Assembly: GCF_014839805.1 (NCBI RefSeq)
Contig: NC_051131.1
Span: forward strand, 7,986,913 to 8,050,912
DNA from: Manduca sexta
Lineage: Eukaryota > Arthropoda > Insecta > Lepidoptera > Sphingidae
DNA length: 64,000 bases
Direction of reading: 5' to 3'
The notes beneath the pieces are model-generated. The model did not search any database. It was not told where the DNA came from and saw only the letters and a list, made by a program, of their open reading frames with translations. The position numbers were made by a program, and so were the translations under genes. The stretch's first letter is position 1. Every line of letters begins with the position of its first letter. Shown here piece after piece: positions 31,484 to 43,691 of the stretch.

Positions 31484-33627
31484 GTAGGTTATTTACCTAA
31501 GGGAAAACAAACTTGTACCTACTTAGAATTTTTTGTGTAGTCATAATGTGAAAAACACTTTTATAAATTGAGTACCTACACCAATAACTATCCAAGTAAA
31601 TTGCGAGTACCTGCGACGATCATACATTAATATACTATGTAAGGCCACGATACTAATAATGAGCAACCCGCGTTCCGATACCTTGAGGGGAAAATAAAGA
31701 TGAATAGCTTTGATTTTTATGTCATAATTTTGAAACAATCGTTTTAACATAATCTTAATCAGGGAGTCAACCGTGGATCAAGGAACATTTATTATTTTTC
31801 TACTTTCATACACAAAATATCCGGTTATTTTCCAATTTCTAATTTGTGATTAATTTTAGACAGATCCTAAATTTGTTTAATAGTAAACACGGTAAAGTGA
31901 CTTTCGCTTTAGTTGAATTTGTCGGCTAGGTAAGGGTAGTCATGACAAGAGATTAACCTTAATCTGATAATCATGAATATAAGTTTTGGCATAATAATAG
32001 AAAATGTTATACCCGCCGCAGATTTCATTAACTTGTTTTGTAATTATCATCACTTTTCTTTAGCTAATTTATTGACGAGACATCAACCATGGATTTGGAA
32101 ACAAACATCATTCTTAATGAAAACTAGTACGTAGCCTGAGTTTATGTAAGTTTTATTGTATGACATAATAATAATATATCAAACAGTCGAGAAAGCAACA
32201 AATTTCGTAAAAATATTGTAACTTACACCTATTATACCTTGTAACTACAGGTACTAAATTAACATGCAAGGATCGGCTGTAGAGCTTGCTTGATAGTTGC
32301 GACACGGTACATCGTGTTCAACAATACGAATACGTTATACGAACGTTGTAGTTGATGTTGATGTAATGATGCCAGCCGTGATTGTGTTGGCCCAGCGATG
32401 CATATCAATGTAGCGACCGTCCTCGCGCCCTCAACCCTCCGCCACTCGCCACATATCTACCCGGGATGCAATCTCCGCCTCTACCACGACAAACGATTCC
32501 GCTTCGGAAATATCGCTTTAATACACTTCATGAACGCTTTATCTGTTTGAAGACAAGGATTTGAATACTTTGCAGAGTTTTATTTTTGAACATTGGTTTC
32601 TTATGTATATAATTAGAACTTATAATAAAATATTTTTTCACCATGATGAATAAACCGCAATATAAAATTTGGAAATCTAATATGGTTAAAATAACATACA
32701 TAAAATATAAATAATGCTATATTAATGACTAATGTGCGTACAACTTTACTAGGATTATGATGGTACATTTCCAGTTATACCTCTTCAAAGGCTGCAATTT
32801 AATACATCGAAAGTTTGTAGAGCTTTTCCCGTTAGCTTTATAACGAAACAATGCGAATTTTGTACTAGTAGTAAAATACAGACCACGGACATTCCTTTAG
32901 TAATTTGTGTAACTGCGGATTTGAATTAATTAATGTAGTTTACGGGGTATATGAAGTTATTATTTTAATGCATATATGGTGTTTTGCTTACGTTTATACT
33001 ACGTATAAATTTCGCTTTTAAAATACTAGATCTACTTAATTCTGATTATAATTATATATTTCACGAGATTTAGAATAAAATAGCATGCGTATATTGTTGC
33101 GTATTGCATCTATTTTAGCTGAACTAAAGTGAACCCTTTTGTGAACTAGCCATCAAAAAATACTTACTCTGAATAGGAGAAAGCTGAGACGACTTACTAG
33201 TGCATTGTGGAACGCTTTCAGCGAAGCCATTCGGCGGGTATCGCTGCCCGCCCGGGCCTCGCTCGCCCGCCCATTTGTAAATGACAACACGAAACTACAT
33301 AATAATAAAATTTGTTTTGTTCTTTTTATAATAATTATTAATTATTCTGATGGTAATTTCTTATAAGTACGGTAAAAACAATATAACGCTTGTTTGATTA
33401 ATGCGTGAATTTGTAATTTGGTCCTCCAAGGATGTTAGAGCTGTTATTACTTTGAAGTCATAGATATTTTTGTACTTACTAGAATCAACGAAATAGCTAC
33501 TTTAAAATTAACACATAAGTAGAGTAACAACTTACCCTTACTTAGGGTTGATGCAATTCGCTGTGTCAAAATTTAAAACACATTACTTTCGATATTATCA
33601 AAAGAGACAGACATTGTGAATATTGCA

Positions 33628-33679
33628 ATGCCGCGGCCCGCATTTCAGGACAAAATGTCTTTTGGAGCAAACATTACAG
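33628..33679 (+). CDS. Candidate short start exon
   Basis: ATG at 33628 opens MPRPAFQDKMSFGANIT plus one base, ending at ACAG|GTAGGT. An internal acceptor-like CATTTCAG at 33648 offers a 31-nt version. The surrounding sequence is GC-enriched (CCGCGGCCCGC). No homology recognised. Confidence 0.25.
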
Positions 33680-34441
33680 GTAGGTATTGATATTATGCGC
33701 TATTCATAAATATTTATATAAAAGTATGAATTCATCGTTTATATCAAAATTGCCAATCATAGCTTAGGAAGTTACAATAAAAGCTATTATAAAAGTTGCT
33801 TTACCTTTTCTTAAGAGGGAATATCATTATAAAATTATTTATGTAAGTTTATTGATATTATATCAATATTTTCTGGTAAATCATCAGAGATGGAACCAAT
33901 ACAAAATACGAGCTTTTCCTAGTTCCAGATTTTAGTGAATCGTATTTTTATACGTGAAATTCAAGTAGTTTCAAGCTAATTTTAAAGGTGTGATATTATA
34001 TTTGAGCGTTTCTATAAAACGTTCTCTATTAGCTAAAGTGTTTTGTGCAAAGTACCACACATAGACATTCGCTTTGTAGGTAACGGAAGCCATAAATCTA
34101 TTTTACAAAAACGTGCAGCTACGAGCTGTTCCGCCGCGAGGAAATGGACGTGGTCGAAATGCCACGAGGTCGTCGGGAAACCTCCGCATGCACCTTATCA
34201 CCACTAGAAGCAGTGTTTTGCATTCATTGACGGAATTGCAAAGGTTTTAAATACTTTTCTATAAAAAACCGCGCACGTAATGGTACGCTAATTACTCCTA
34301 TTTTGTTTTTTTTATAACATAGAAGCTAGGTTAATTCGTCGCCGACACAGACCGTTTACTGAGCACTCATAATAGGCCATATAATTAGCGTTTAATTTTT
34401 TTCACTTAGTTGGGCGGAATAGTCGCCTTTTAGAAATACAG

Positions 34442-34683
34442 TTTCGTGGGATCTAGGATATCTCTGGCCTCAGTAGACCGATTTGCAACGGCATACATAT
34501 TTATGACTAGGCTAAGCCCGGTTGAGGACTTGCGAGACACCGTAGGGGTTTATGTGGTGCTCCGTCTATTCATTTTCTGGCGGGTCGTTTATATCACCTT
34601 TGTCGCAACGTCAACGCTATTTAAAGGCGTCCAATTCAGTATGAGCCACTGTGTAATGTATGTACTCTCTTTTGTTTTGATAG
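34442..34683 (+). CDS. Candidate hydrophobic exon
   Basis: Eighty open codons lie between AAATACAG (acceptor-like) and GATAG|GTAAGT (very strong donor). The translation is rich in Leu, Val, Phe and Tyr, for example VGVYVVLRLFIFWRVVYITF, compatible with membrane segments. No known family is recognised and a transposon origin is possible. Confidence 0.28.
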
Positions 34684-34689
34684 GTAAGT

Positions 34690-36180
34690 AAACTTGACTT
34701 CTCAAAATGATTTTACCATCATAATACATTGAAAAAGAAACATTTAATAGGTACAAGACATAGTTTAGGTACCTCTAATCTATGATATAAGATAATGGGA
34801 ATCGAATTGTTATAAAAAAGTTTACAGTGATAATTAACATGTAATGCCTGCATATTTAAAGGAGTAGCCAGCGGTGCAATTGTGCATCCACAGTTTGATC
34901 CCATGATAATATTATTATTACTTACTGTCTCTGCAAATATTAAAATATGATGGAATTTTGTACAAAAATGTCATAGCGGAATGTGTGGGATCTGATCTAC
35001 GGAAGCGGAGCCGGAAGATGTAATGGGCAACTGTTAGATAAGTTCTCAATTCTACAAATAACTAAATAGGTATATGGAGACCAGATTTTTAGAAATCAAG
35101 TTAAAATTCTACTCTTAGAAACTTTAATTGACAATCGCAGCCAGTCTTGGTGCGAGTTCATAGTTTTTGTACTCTGTGTAAAATCATTGGCATTGTAAAA
35201 TATATCATTATTCATTCCATTGCCTTTTATCCCTGTTTTAATTGCTTTCCAATCGTATAATATCGATAACGATTTCGAAGCAATCTTCAAACCCTCGAAA
35301 CGATCTATGTATCTTCTAGATAGGGAAACATGCCTCTTATTGAAATAAAAATATGTACTATCAACACACTCGTAACATTGCTATTAACAAACATGTATAT
35401 ATATGAACTTGATAAAACTTAGCGATCTGTAATCCATATTCGACTTTCACGGAATTTTCTTTCCTTAAATGCTACTGAGGACGTATCTCTTCCCGTATAT
35501 AAACAGCGTGATATTACACTTGATAAGTCAAGAAAAACATTCAGGAAAATCGGCGGGAAACCACAGCCAGGAACATTTTTTGTATACTAATTCTATAAAC
35601 ACATACTAAGTATATTTCTAAGAAACATCGAACAGCTGTTAAAATTAAAACATTTAGGAATTGTGTTAGTAAACAAATATTCTTCAAAATACTTTTTGTT
35701 TGATATGGACCACTTGTGCCGTTAATATTTCACACCTCTAGTAAGCTTGCACAACACATTTATTTTTAAACTTACAATGTTAGATTGGTAACCTACGCAA
35801 ATATATCGTATTGATTATAGTAGGTATATAGGATTATATAGGATAGGATTATGTTATATATATAATATGATTATAGTAAACAATTGCTAATATTATATTT
35901 TCATACTTTTGTAACCATACAGACACAACCAACATATACATAGCAAGACCGTATAAAAGTGGTGTTGTGGCTGCATCGTGACTATTTTCTGAAGTAAGCT
36001 ATTTTTAAGCTTCAAAAATTCCATTAACTAAGTACCTTCTTACTTAGTCATTGGAATTTTTAAACTCATGTCGGACCATTATTTTTATGATCGTCGAAAC
36101 ATTAATGACTATTTATCAAATAAATACTAGTATATGAACAAAGTAAGTATGATTTTAACAATAACACACACCGGTGCAAA
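34690..36180. other. AT-rich stretch without recognised features
   Basis: No repeat family or exon candidate with both splice sites was seen on either strand. Confidence 0.45.
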
Positions 36181-36185
36181 CAGTA

Positions 36186-36784
36186 TCGCATCATACCTTT
36201 TTTTTTTTGGTTTCGCGGAGAAAGTACCTTATTACTACCGCCCAGCCTTCGCGGGGGTGACTGAGCTGTTATGCTGGGGTAACCGTGCCTTACGGCCCGA
36301 CGTTGAGCCGCACGGATTTGATGGTGACCTTCGAGCGACCGCCGGGCTGAGTCCCTAACCATATGTATAACTTAACCTACGCACGGCCTACCAGCTAAAA
36401 CTCCGCGGTGGCCCTCTTCGGCGCATTTGGGACGGCTGCGGGCTTCCTCTGACGTTGTAGTGTCTATGTCTACGACCGCAGCCGTCCCTGTGCGGTGCCG
36501 CCTTGCGGCCCGTCTCCCTATAAGGGGGGCTCAGAAGCCCCCGCGCACCAAAAGGACGCCCTCGGCGTCTACGGCAGTATGAGGCCAACAACACACTGCC
36601 GTCCATCCCGGGGTCAAGCGAAAAATGTGCAAAATGCACAAAAATGCACTAGGGCGGACAGCCCCCTGCTGCCCGCTGACGACCCCCTTCGTGGCCCCTA
36701 TTAGTCGCCTCTTACGACAGGCAGGGGATACCGTGGTGGAATTCTTTAAACGCCCCCATTCCACAGGGCGGATCGAATCATACC
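36186..36784 (-). mobile_element. GC-rich retroelement insertion with poly(A) tail and target-site duplication
   Basis: A roughly 575-bp GC-rich block ends, on its minus-strand 3' side, in A10 (poly-T at 36198-36209 on plus). It is flanked by direct repeats TCGCATCATACC (36186-36197) and TCGAATCATACC (36773-36784). The reverse strand contains CCTGTCGTAAGAGGCGACTA, a phrase I associate with R1-type non-LTR elements and their derived SINEs in insects. Open frames inside are non-coding by-products. It is a relatively intact, 5'-truncated LINE or composite SINE. Confidence 0.7.
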
Positions 36785-36789
36785 TACTT

Positions 36790-39440
36790 CATCAAACTTA
36801 TAATGTTCACTAGAAAGTTTCTCAGTTAACCACAACAAGGCTATGGCAATGTTTGGTCTGAAGAAATATTTAGCGATCCACTTACATTATGGACTCGTCA
36901 GAAGAAATATTTTGTAAGGGTTCAAGTGAAGGGACACTTGTGGTCAATGTTTCTGCATAGTTACATGAAACACACGACTATAGGTACTATGTTTTATATT
37001 TAACCGAAAATTAAATAAAGTAACTAGGACCTGTTTCCCAAGTTTCAAGTAATTTTTGTTTCAGTTATTGTAGTAAACAGAATGTACCATTTTATTCCGA
37101 TTTATTTGGAAGCATAGATTAGCATGTGACTGTTGTATTTGGTCGACTTATATTATGTATATTTGTGTGACGAATAGAATTTACTCAAAAACTGTGAAAA
37201 CGGTCCTAAGTCAAGAAATAAATAATTGTCATTGTTATATTTTATACATGAGAAAATATATTTTCTCTACCTAAATGGTAAAGTTCGCATTAAAACTACC
37301 AATAAGTACTTATGTCGTACGATTTTAGAACATGTTATATAAAAGAAATTAAATTTTTAAAAAATTGCTTAGTTGGGAACCTCCTATAAATTGAAGTTGG
37401 TTAAAATGCTCTCAAGTCTCAGTTGGAGATATGTAGTCTCTATTTTAGATTAGATTCCTTGACTGCTGCCACAGAGTGTAAGGAGATACATTGTACCAAA
37501 GACAATACCTAGATGGCGTTGGTTGTTATAATACATCATCTTTAAATACAACGAATAATTTTATAGTTTGACATACGTAAAACTTTTCCCGAATGGTACG
37601 GAATCCTTTTGGAGCGTGAGTCCTATTTGCACGTAGATAAATCATTGAATGACCATTATTTACGTGTAACACGTGCAGTGATTTTTGGGATTTCTACTTT
37701 AGACGTGATTATTTCCATATTGCAGGTTTAAGTAATGAGTAATTTTGGGCACGTTCTTTTTTTATAGAATGAACATTTAAAAAAGCAGTGAGTCACGTTA
37801 TATTCATTTGTAATTGTAGAAAACTAAATAAATAGGTTAAATTCAATACATTTACAAATTATAACAACATGATACAGCAAAGAGCGTATCGTTCCTTCAA
37901 AAGCTTTTGAGCCTATTGACAAAGAAAACCCTGAAAATTGCTTGCTTGGTTAAATTGACTTTTATAATTGTGTTTTTAATTTTTTTATTACAGGTTCGTC
38001 CTTCATCATTTTTGTGGATAATGCCACTACTTTAACAATGTTAAACAAATTATAAAAACTAATTAACCAATATTAAATACCATGATAGATATAAATATAG
38101 AAATGTGCCTTTTTACATTTTAAACATACGTAATGGAAAATGTTACCTCAGATCTTACGAATGTATAAGGTCATCACCTCAATAAATGAGATCAACTAGT
38201 TATCTTGTTGAAAATAACGCTTTACCATGAGCTATTCTTATGGTAGATGTAAAATAAAAAAAAACGAAAGTTTGGGACAAAATAAATATAAATAAATGTA
38301 TTTTTTGATTTTACAAGCCCTAAGGCCAATTTGTCTGATCGGTAACATAATACTACAGTCAGAAATATACTTACACCCATACCATATTCGGACTAAACTA
38401 CAAAATGATAAATAAATCAGAAAAATAAAACCGGGATTTTTGATGAAAATATTCGTTATTCATGGATGATTTTTGGCGCAGCGTTAGCAGAGGTAAAGAC
38501 GTGTATGTAGTTTCATTTAGTTACGCGATATAAAAATTAGCCTCTATAGGTATTTATTTGTCATTAAAAGAAATTAGTGTGGGTAAGGATTTCCGTAACA
38601 TAAAATAACCAACTAATACTGAAAAGAAATCCTTTAAACCGGAGTCTAACAATACTTGCACATTATTACTTGGTGGTAGAAACTCTTACGCTACGCTCTT
38701 ATCTATCTTTTTTTATTACATGCAGAAGATATTCTACCTAATGTAACTAATATTCGCCGCCTCAAATGTAAAGAGTCGAAAAATTTTAATAATAAAGGAA
38801 TTCCTACACTAAGTTCTTCAAACAATCGAAGGAATTAAGCTAGTGTGATAGCCCGGTTCCTACCAAAGCCCAGTTTTAAAAATTCACACTATAACTTTGC
38901 CAAAGGATTTCAAATTAAGCGGGTTTATGTGTCTGCGAATAGAAACGAAGGAGGGTAGCCAGAAACGATTTTGCATCTGCGACTGGTTCTAAAGAGCATT
39001 GCCATTTTTAAATATCTGCCATCTTTCTGTATTGCATCGTGACAGTGGCCAAGTTATGATTTCCACAAAGTAAACTCTTTTAAAATAAAAGAAATTGAAA
39101 GTACATTGCGTTATTTTGACTATTGTAACATCATACCCTAATCTGTTACACATTGAATTATTTGTAACTTTTATTGTTTTTTGTTCATTGTAATATTTTC
39201 ACAAGATTTTGTTGAACTCAGGTGAAGTGTTCCTCATGCCCCATGACGGGTTTCCAAAAAAAACATGAAGTGAATGATGGAATATTCAAATATTATTCTT
39301 AATCAGTACATATTTATTCCTTTTTTTATTCTATGCGCTATTTTTGTTTCCCTAGAATTTATTTTCAATCATTTTCATTACTTTGTTTCCTTTTTGATTT
39401 TTAAGAAATAAATACGTCATACAATGCTTTACAAGACAAC
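36790..39440. other. AT-rich stretch without recognised features
   Basis: No exon candidates with paired splice sites, no recognised repeat families and no CpG patch were seen over 2.6 kb. Confidence 0.5.
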
Positions 39441-39445
39441 AATCA

Positions 39446-39624
39446 GGGCCCTTATTCTGTATGATAGTGTAAACGCGTAACGCGGCCGTGTCATGTTATC
39501 TTCGAGAAATGTGCGTGGAATGGTATTCTGTAAGCCAAATTTCTATAGTCCTAAACATGATGCGTTGTGTTACGTGCTTGTTACACACTGTCAAGATAAC
39601 GTGCGGGATAGAGAATAAGGCCCC
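39446..39624 (-). mobile_element. GGGCC-ended MITE, copy B
   Basis: It begins GGGCCCTTATTCTGTATGAT and ends GAGAATAAGGCCCC. It is the near-identical reverse complement of 19950-20128, sharing AACGCGGCCGTGTCATGTTA and GAGAAATGTGCGTGGAATGG. Confidence 0.8.
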
Positions 39625-40309
39625 TGTAATCACTTAAATGTCGGTAATATCCATTCTTAAGTAAATATAATATTGCTTCACATGACATAAGTATATCCCA
39701 CACATCACTCCGTTTTAGTTCAAACATCATTTCGTTTTTTCTATGTTGTAATACAGAACAGAAGCATTTGTTTTTGTTGATGCTTTTATTATTAAACATG
39801 TTTTAATTTTTAAAAAATTTTCTTGATAATATTCCTTCACGAAAAGATTTTATGAAGATTTTAAAACTAGGCGGTCCATCAATGGTTCCTTTACCTTACA
39901 ACGAGGTTATAAAATAACTAACTACTTGATTTTAATAAATAATACATTGGTTTTTGGTCATGAACCGCAGGTTAGATTACCTTATAAATTTTTAGCGACT
40001 TTCTCTAAAGAAGAACTTTACTAATAAAGTAAGCAGTTATCCACGTTGGAAAGGCCTTAAAGTCCCTCAATCGTCATATTATTTGAACGGACAGACATAC
40101 TTATTTATTTACGCAGTTTACTTAGGACGTTTAAGTTAACGTTACCAGTGAATATAACTGAAAGATTCATATACTATTAAAAGATACCTACTTCATACCT
40201 AAAGAGAATACAGACAAGATTGAAATATGTCGTAACATTTCAACCTGTAACGTGGTACTTACAAAAGAAATCAATTAACTGACCTAAATGAATTATATTT
40301 AAAAAAAAA

Positions 40310-40415
40310 AAACTTTATACACCTGGTAGGTGGTATATAGGTGGACCTAAGGCCAAGGGCATTCTCTCTCAGTCCACCTTAGGGTGGTGCAGTGATACAT
40401 ACATACAAAAATAAT
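40310..40415. repeat. Short interspersed repeat with AGGTGGAC/GTCCACCT hairpin
   Basis: After a poly-A run at 40299-40311, the sequence reads CACCTGGTAGGTGGTATA, AGGTGGACCTAAGGCC and TCAGTCCACCTTAGGGTGG. The arrangement resembles a repeat tail, but I cannot name the family. Confidence 0.35.
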
Positions 40416-40666
40416 ATACCGAAGTTTTTGTAGATAAAGACAATATATACAAAAAAATATTTTAAAACACTGATTTTATTATTTGGTAAATATCAATAAA
40501 TAAAAAGATGTCATTCGTAATAATCATTTTATACAAAGAAAATATTTAAAAAGGCATATTATAATTATATTTATAAAATTACTAATTTATCAAATACCGC
40601 ATAAGCGTTAGTTACTTATTTTGTTTTCAGATTTTGAAAAGCTAACTTAACTTCTAGTAAACCTAT

Positions 40667-40701
40667 AAACGTTACCAATGTAACAATCATTGGTAACGTT
40701 T
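40667..40701. repeat. Perfect 14-bp inverted repeat, 7-nt loop
   Basis: AAACGTTACCAATG (40667-40680) and CATTGGTAACGTTT (40688-40701) are exact reverse complements. Confidence 0.85.
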
Positions 40702-41911
40702 TTTCTACCGATAGAATAATTGATTTCATATAGCCTATTACCTCCTGGTACATTTATTATAGTTATTTAGTCATTCCATGTTTCGTTCAATTGAGCTCAG
40801 CTATAATCATTAATCATGTCGACGCCATTGAATTGTTCACTGTTAAAAATGTTTTTGTGCATGTAAATAGGTAACTTTGATAAAGCCATACGATAATAAA
40901 ATTTGCGTGAAAACGCCGAGAAAACGACCAAGTTGCGATTAAAAGAAAATTATCATTTACGTCATTTATATTCCATTTGTTTATCAATATGCTTTACTTT
41001 TATGTAAGGTACTCGATACAATTCAGATTTATCTACAACTTTATATAAGCATAATAATATTATTATACAATCATCGTCATCTTCATTATTAATCGTTGCT
41101 ATTTGTTTCTAGGCAAAGGTTAATCCCATTTTTGACTCAGCATGATGGAGTAGATATATAAACACTTTAAGGATGATACATCATTCCAAATCCGAAAGTG
41201 AAATGCTTTACGATGTTATAGATAACCTATTCAGATATCTCACAATCCTCAACAAGGTGTTCTACTTCTGTATATTTTGTTCTGACTCTTACCTATCAAA
41301 CTTCTTGATCGTTCATAAGGTTGGTAAATACTAATTTATTTTTGTAATATGGTTTCGGTTTACGTTATTTCTATTATTCTTTTTTGAAATACAAATGATA
41401 TATTCCGAAAATAGAGCTACGTGATATTATACATTATTATCAAGAGTAAGCCGAAACTTGCGGTGGCTTTAAACTTGTTGGTAATATGCCGTGGAATAGC
41501 AAAGGTCCGCCGCGTCGGCCCGAGGGACTTAGATATTATGACCCAAAAGTTTTCTAAAGTATGTACATTCATTTCAGTAACATCGAAGTCAAACAATGTC
41601 AGATTTGTTGTGCTTAATTAAAAAGATATATTTGTATTTATATTAATATTATATGACGTACTAATTATATGATTTAGATGTATACGTGTATACAAGTTAT
41701 TACGGCGAATTCGTGAACTACTTAAAGAAATTCTTCCAAGACTTTACATGAACGTTTGCTTGCACATTCGACATTCCAATGAAAGTAAGTGCAAAATGGA
41801 ATTTGTGTATTTCAAGTGGTTCAAATATATTTTATACAGGATTTTATATTTCATGGTATGGGATAAGAACAAAAATACCCAGATATTTTAATTGCAAACA
41901 TAACTATTGCA

Positions 41912-41976
41912 ACTTGCACTGCGCACCGCTCTAAAACACAGAAAATCTGTAGTACAGAGCGGTGCACAGTGAAAGT
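41912..41976. ncRNA. 65-nt hairpin, pre-miRNA-like
   Basis: Arms of about 21 nt, ACTTGCACTGCGCACCGCTC(T) and its partner at 41956-41976, pair with only two mismatches around a 23-nt loop that itself holds ACAGA/TCTGT. The size and pairing suit a microRNA precursor, but a small palindromic mobile element is equally possible. No known miRNA is recognised. Confidence 0.35.
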
Positions 41977-42186
41977 ACTAACGACCTGCGTATTTCGGTA
42001 TACATACGTAAATATGTAAGTTTATTCAACTTATAGAGATATAAAAGATGACAACTCAATACAGGTAGGTATATTTATTTATAGTGCATGCGTATAGCAT
42101 ATGTATAACATACGTTACATTTGTTTATCGGGGGATGTATGTATAGGTATCTCTAATATATAGAGTGAGCCCTCTCCTGTCCGCAG

Positions 42187-42242
42187 TGACGGGGAAATCG
42201 CGTCTCTTCAATTCTACCGAGTGGGTAATTTTATGACCGTAG
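42187..42242 (+). CDS. Candidate 56-nt internal exon
   Basis: The excellent acceptor CCTCTCCTGTCCGCAG at 42186 is followed by an open frame reading DGEIASLQFYRVGNFMTV, then the donor GTAG|GTAAGA at 42242/42243. Entry phase is 2 and exit phase is 1. It is GC-richer than its surroundings and the peptide looks like ordinary globular protein. Family not recognised, and partner exons not found with confidence. Confidence 0.4.
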
Positions 42243-43691
42243 GTAAGAAATATTGCTCAATCGATTACTTATGAGTGATGTGCGTGTTCAATATATTTTT
42301 ATTTATATAAGTAGAAGCTTCTTGGTAAACTAAAATCAATAATGAATGCAACTGCGAGTTCAGACAGTCATACTCGTTAAGTTACAATATTTAGAACGTT
42401 TTAAATGTGTTTATGTTTAAATTAAAGTATTTTAAAGAAAATATTGTGCGGCTTTATACAAGTAACTAAGAGGTCGTTACTTATATAAAGCCGCTCCACG
42501 GCGCTCCCTCAGTCCTGTATTTTAATCTTCGTACAATAATATAAGTGAGGCATTTAGGTACAAATAATGTTTTCATTTAGCCTACGTAGAGGAAAATATA
42601 ATTAACATTAAATGAAACAGTTCCCCACATACAAACATTTTTAGTGTTTGCATCAAAAACTTCAGTATAATAACTGATTGCAAATATCCATCTAATAGGC
42701 AGCTTAAGTGCACTATTAGGTCAAGGGTGATATTTAAATGGTATTATAGAATGATTAGTCAAAGTCTAGGCAAAAGTAATAGTTCAAGGCACGCGAGCAC
42801 TTGTGTACCCAAGTTGTCGGTTCCTGATTGTAGTAAGTAGAAACGGTACATGTAAGAAACTTTAACTACCGCTACAGCAAACGTGGGCTGTTTAGATAAC
42901 GCTCCTAATACACACAGGTAATAAGCGTATGACAATAGTAATAGCACTAGCATTCAGGTCAAATACGTTTTACGTTAAAGGCCTCTCGAATGATAGTAAT
43001 AAAATGTTTGAGGTTATTTAACTGCTATTTATGTATAATTACATCATTAAAAGGTGTTCCCTCATAAACTTTTCCTTTTTCGCTATCAGTATCTAATCCA
43101 TTGATTAAACGGACTATGAAACTTAGACAAAGATTGAGGAATATCAAATATTCAGTCAATTCAGGCGGAATTTGGAGTATTTTCAATTTAACTTCCTATA
43201 ATTTAATTTTAGATAGTACTTTAGAATGCTAAAATCCTTTTTTTATTAACATTCTGTTAGTAGTCGAATAAATCAATTTGGATCTGCTTAGTTCTATACG
43301 CTTATGAGAAAATAATTGAATTTTCTCGGAAGCTAGTTAATATGTAGGTATTATCATTTGTCGGAACTGAATGGTAGAACGCCTCTACGATATGTTTTTT
43401 CTGGCAATTTAGGTCAGCACGCGATTCGCCATACTCCACCTTATCTCAAAAATTATCAAAGGGTCGATTGTTGTCTAATTGTTCTGCCTAAAATACAAAG
43501 GAATGATTTGAAACAGACAAAACTTTATCGATTGTAGGCTAGGTTGATTTTCAAGCTTTATTACCTACTACCATTAACGTATATTCCTACTACTAAATGT
43601 ATAGCTTATGTAATGTATAACTTACTACCCTCAAAATGTTTTTTAGTATTAGAAGTGTTCTCGAGGAAATATGACTCTTTCATTCACAATA

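Noticed and set aside
32382..32564. Pro/Arg-rich 60-codon open frame
   Set aside because: A local GC-rich patch without splice sites. The frame ends without a poly(A) signal.
34095..34230. Open text YELFRREEMDVVEMPRGRR after an acceptor-like TGCAG
   Set aside because: It looks protein-like, but only a weak donor (CGAG|GTCGTC) is available and the competing frame on the same strand is equally open. Not strong enough to list as an exon.
36102..36813. Cluster of open frames on both strands at 36 kb
   Set aside because: They lie in a GC-rich retroelement with poly(A) tail and target duplication. None shows a recognisable protein domain.
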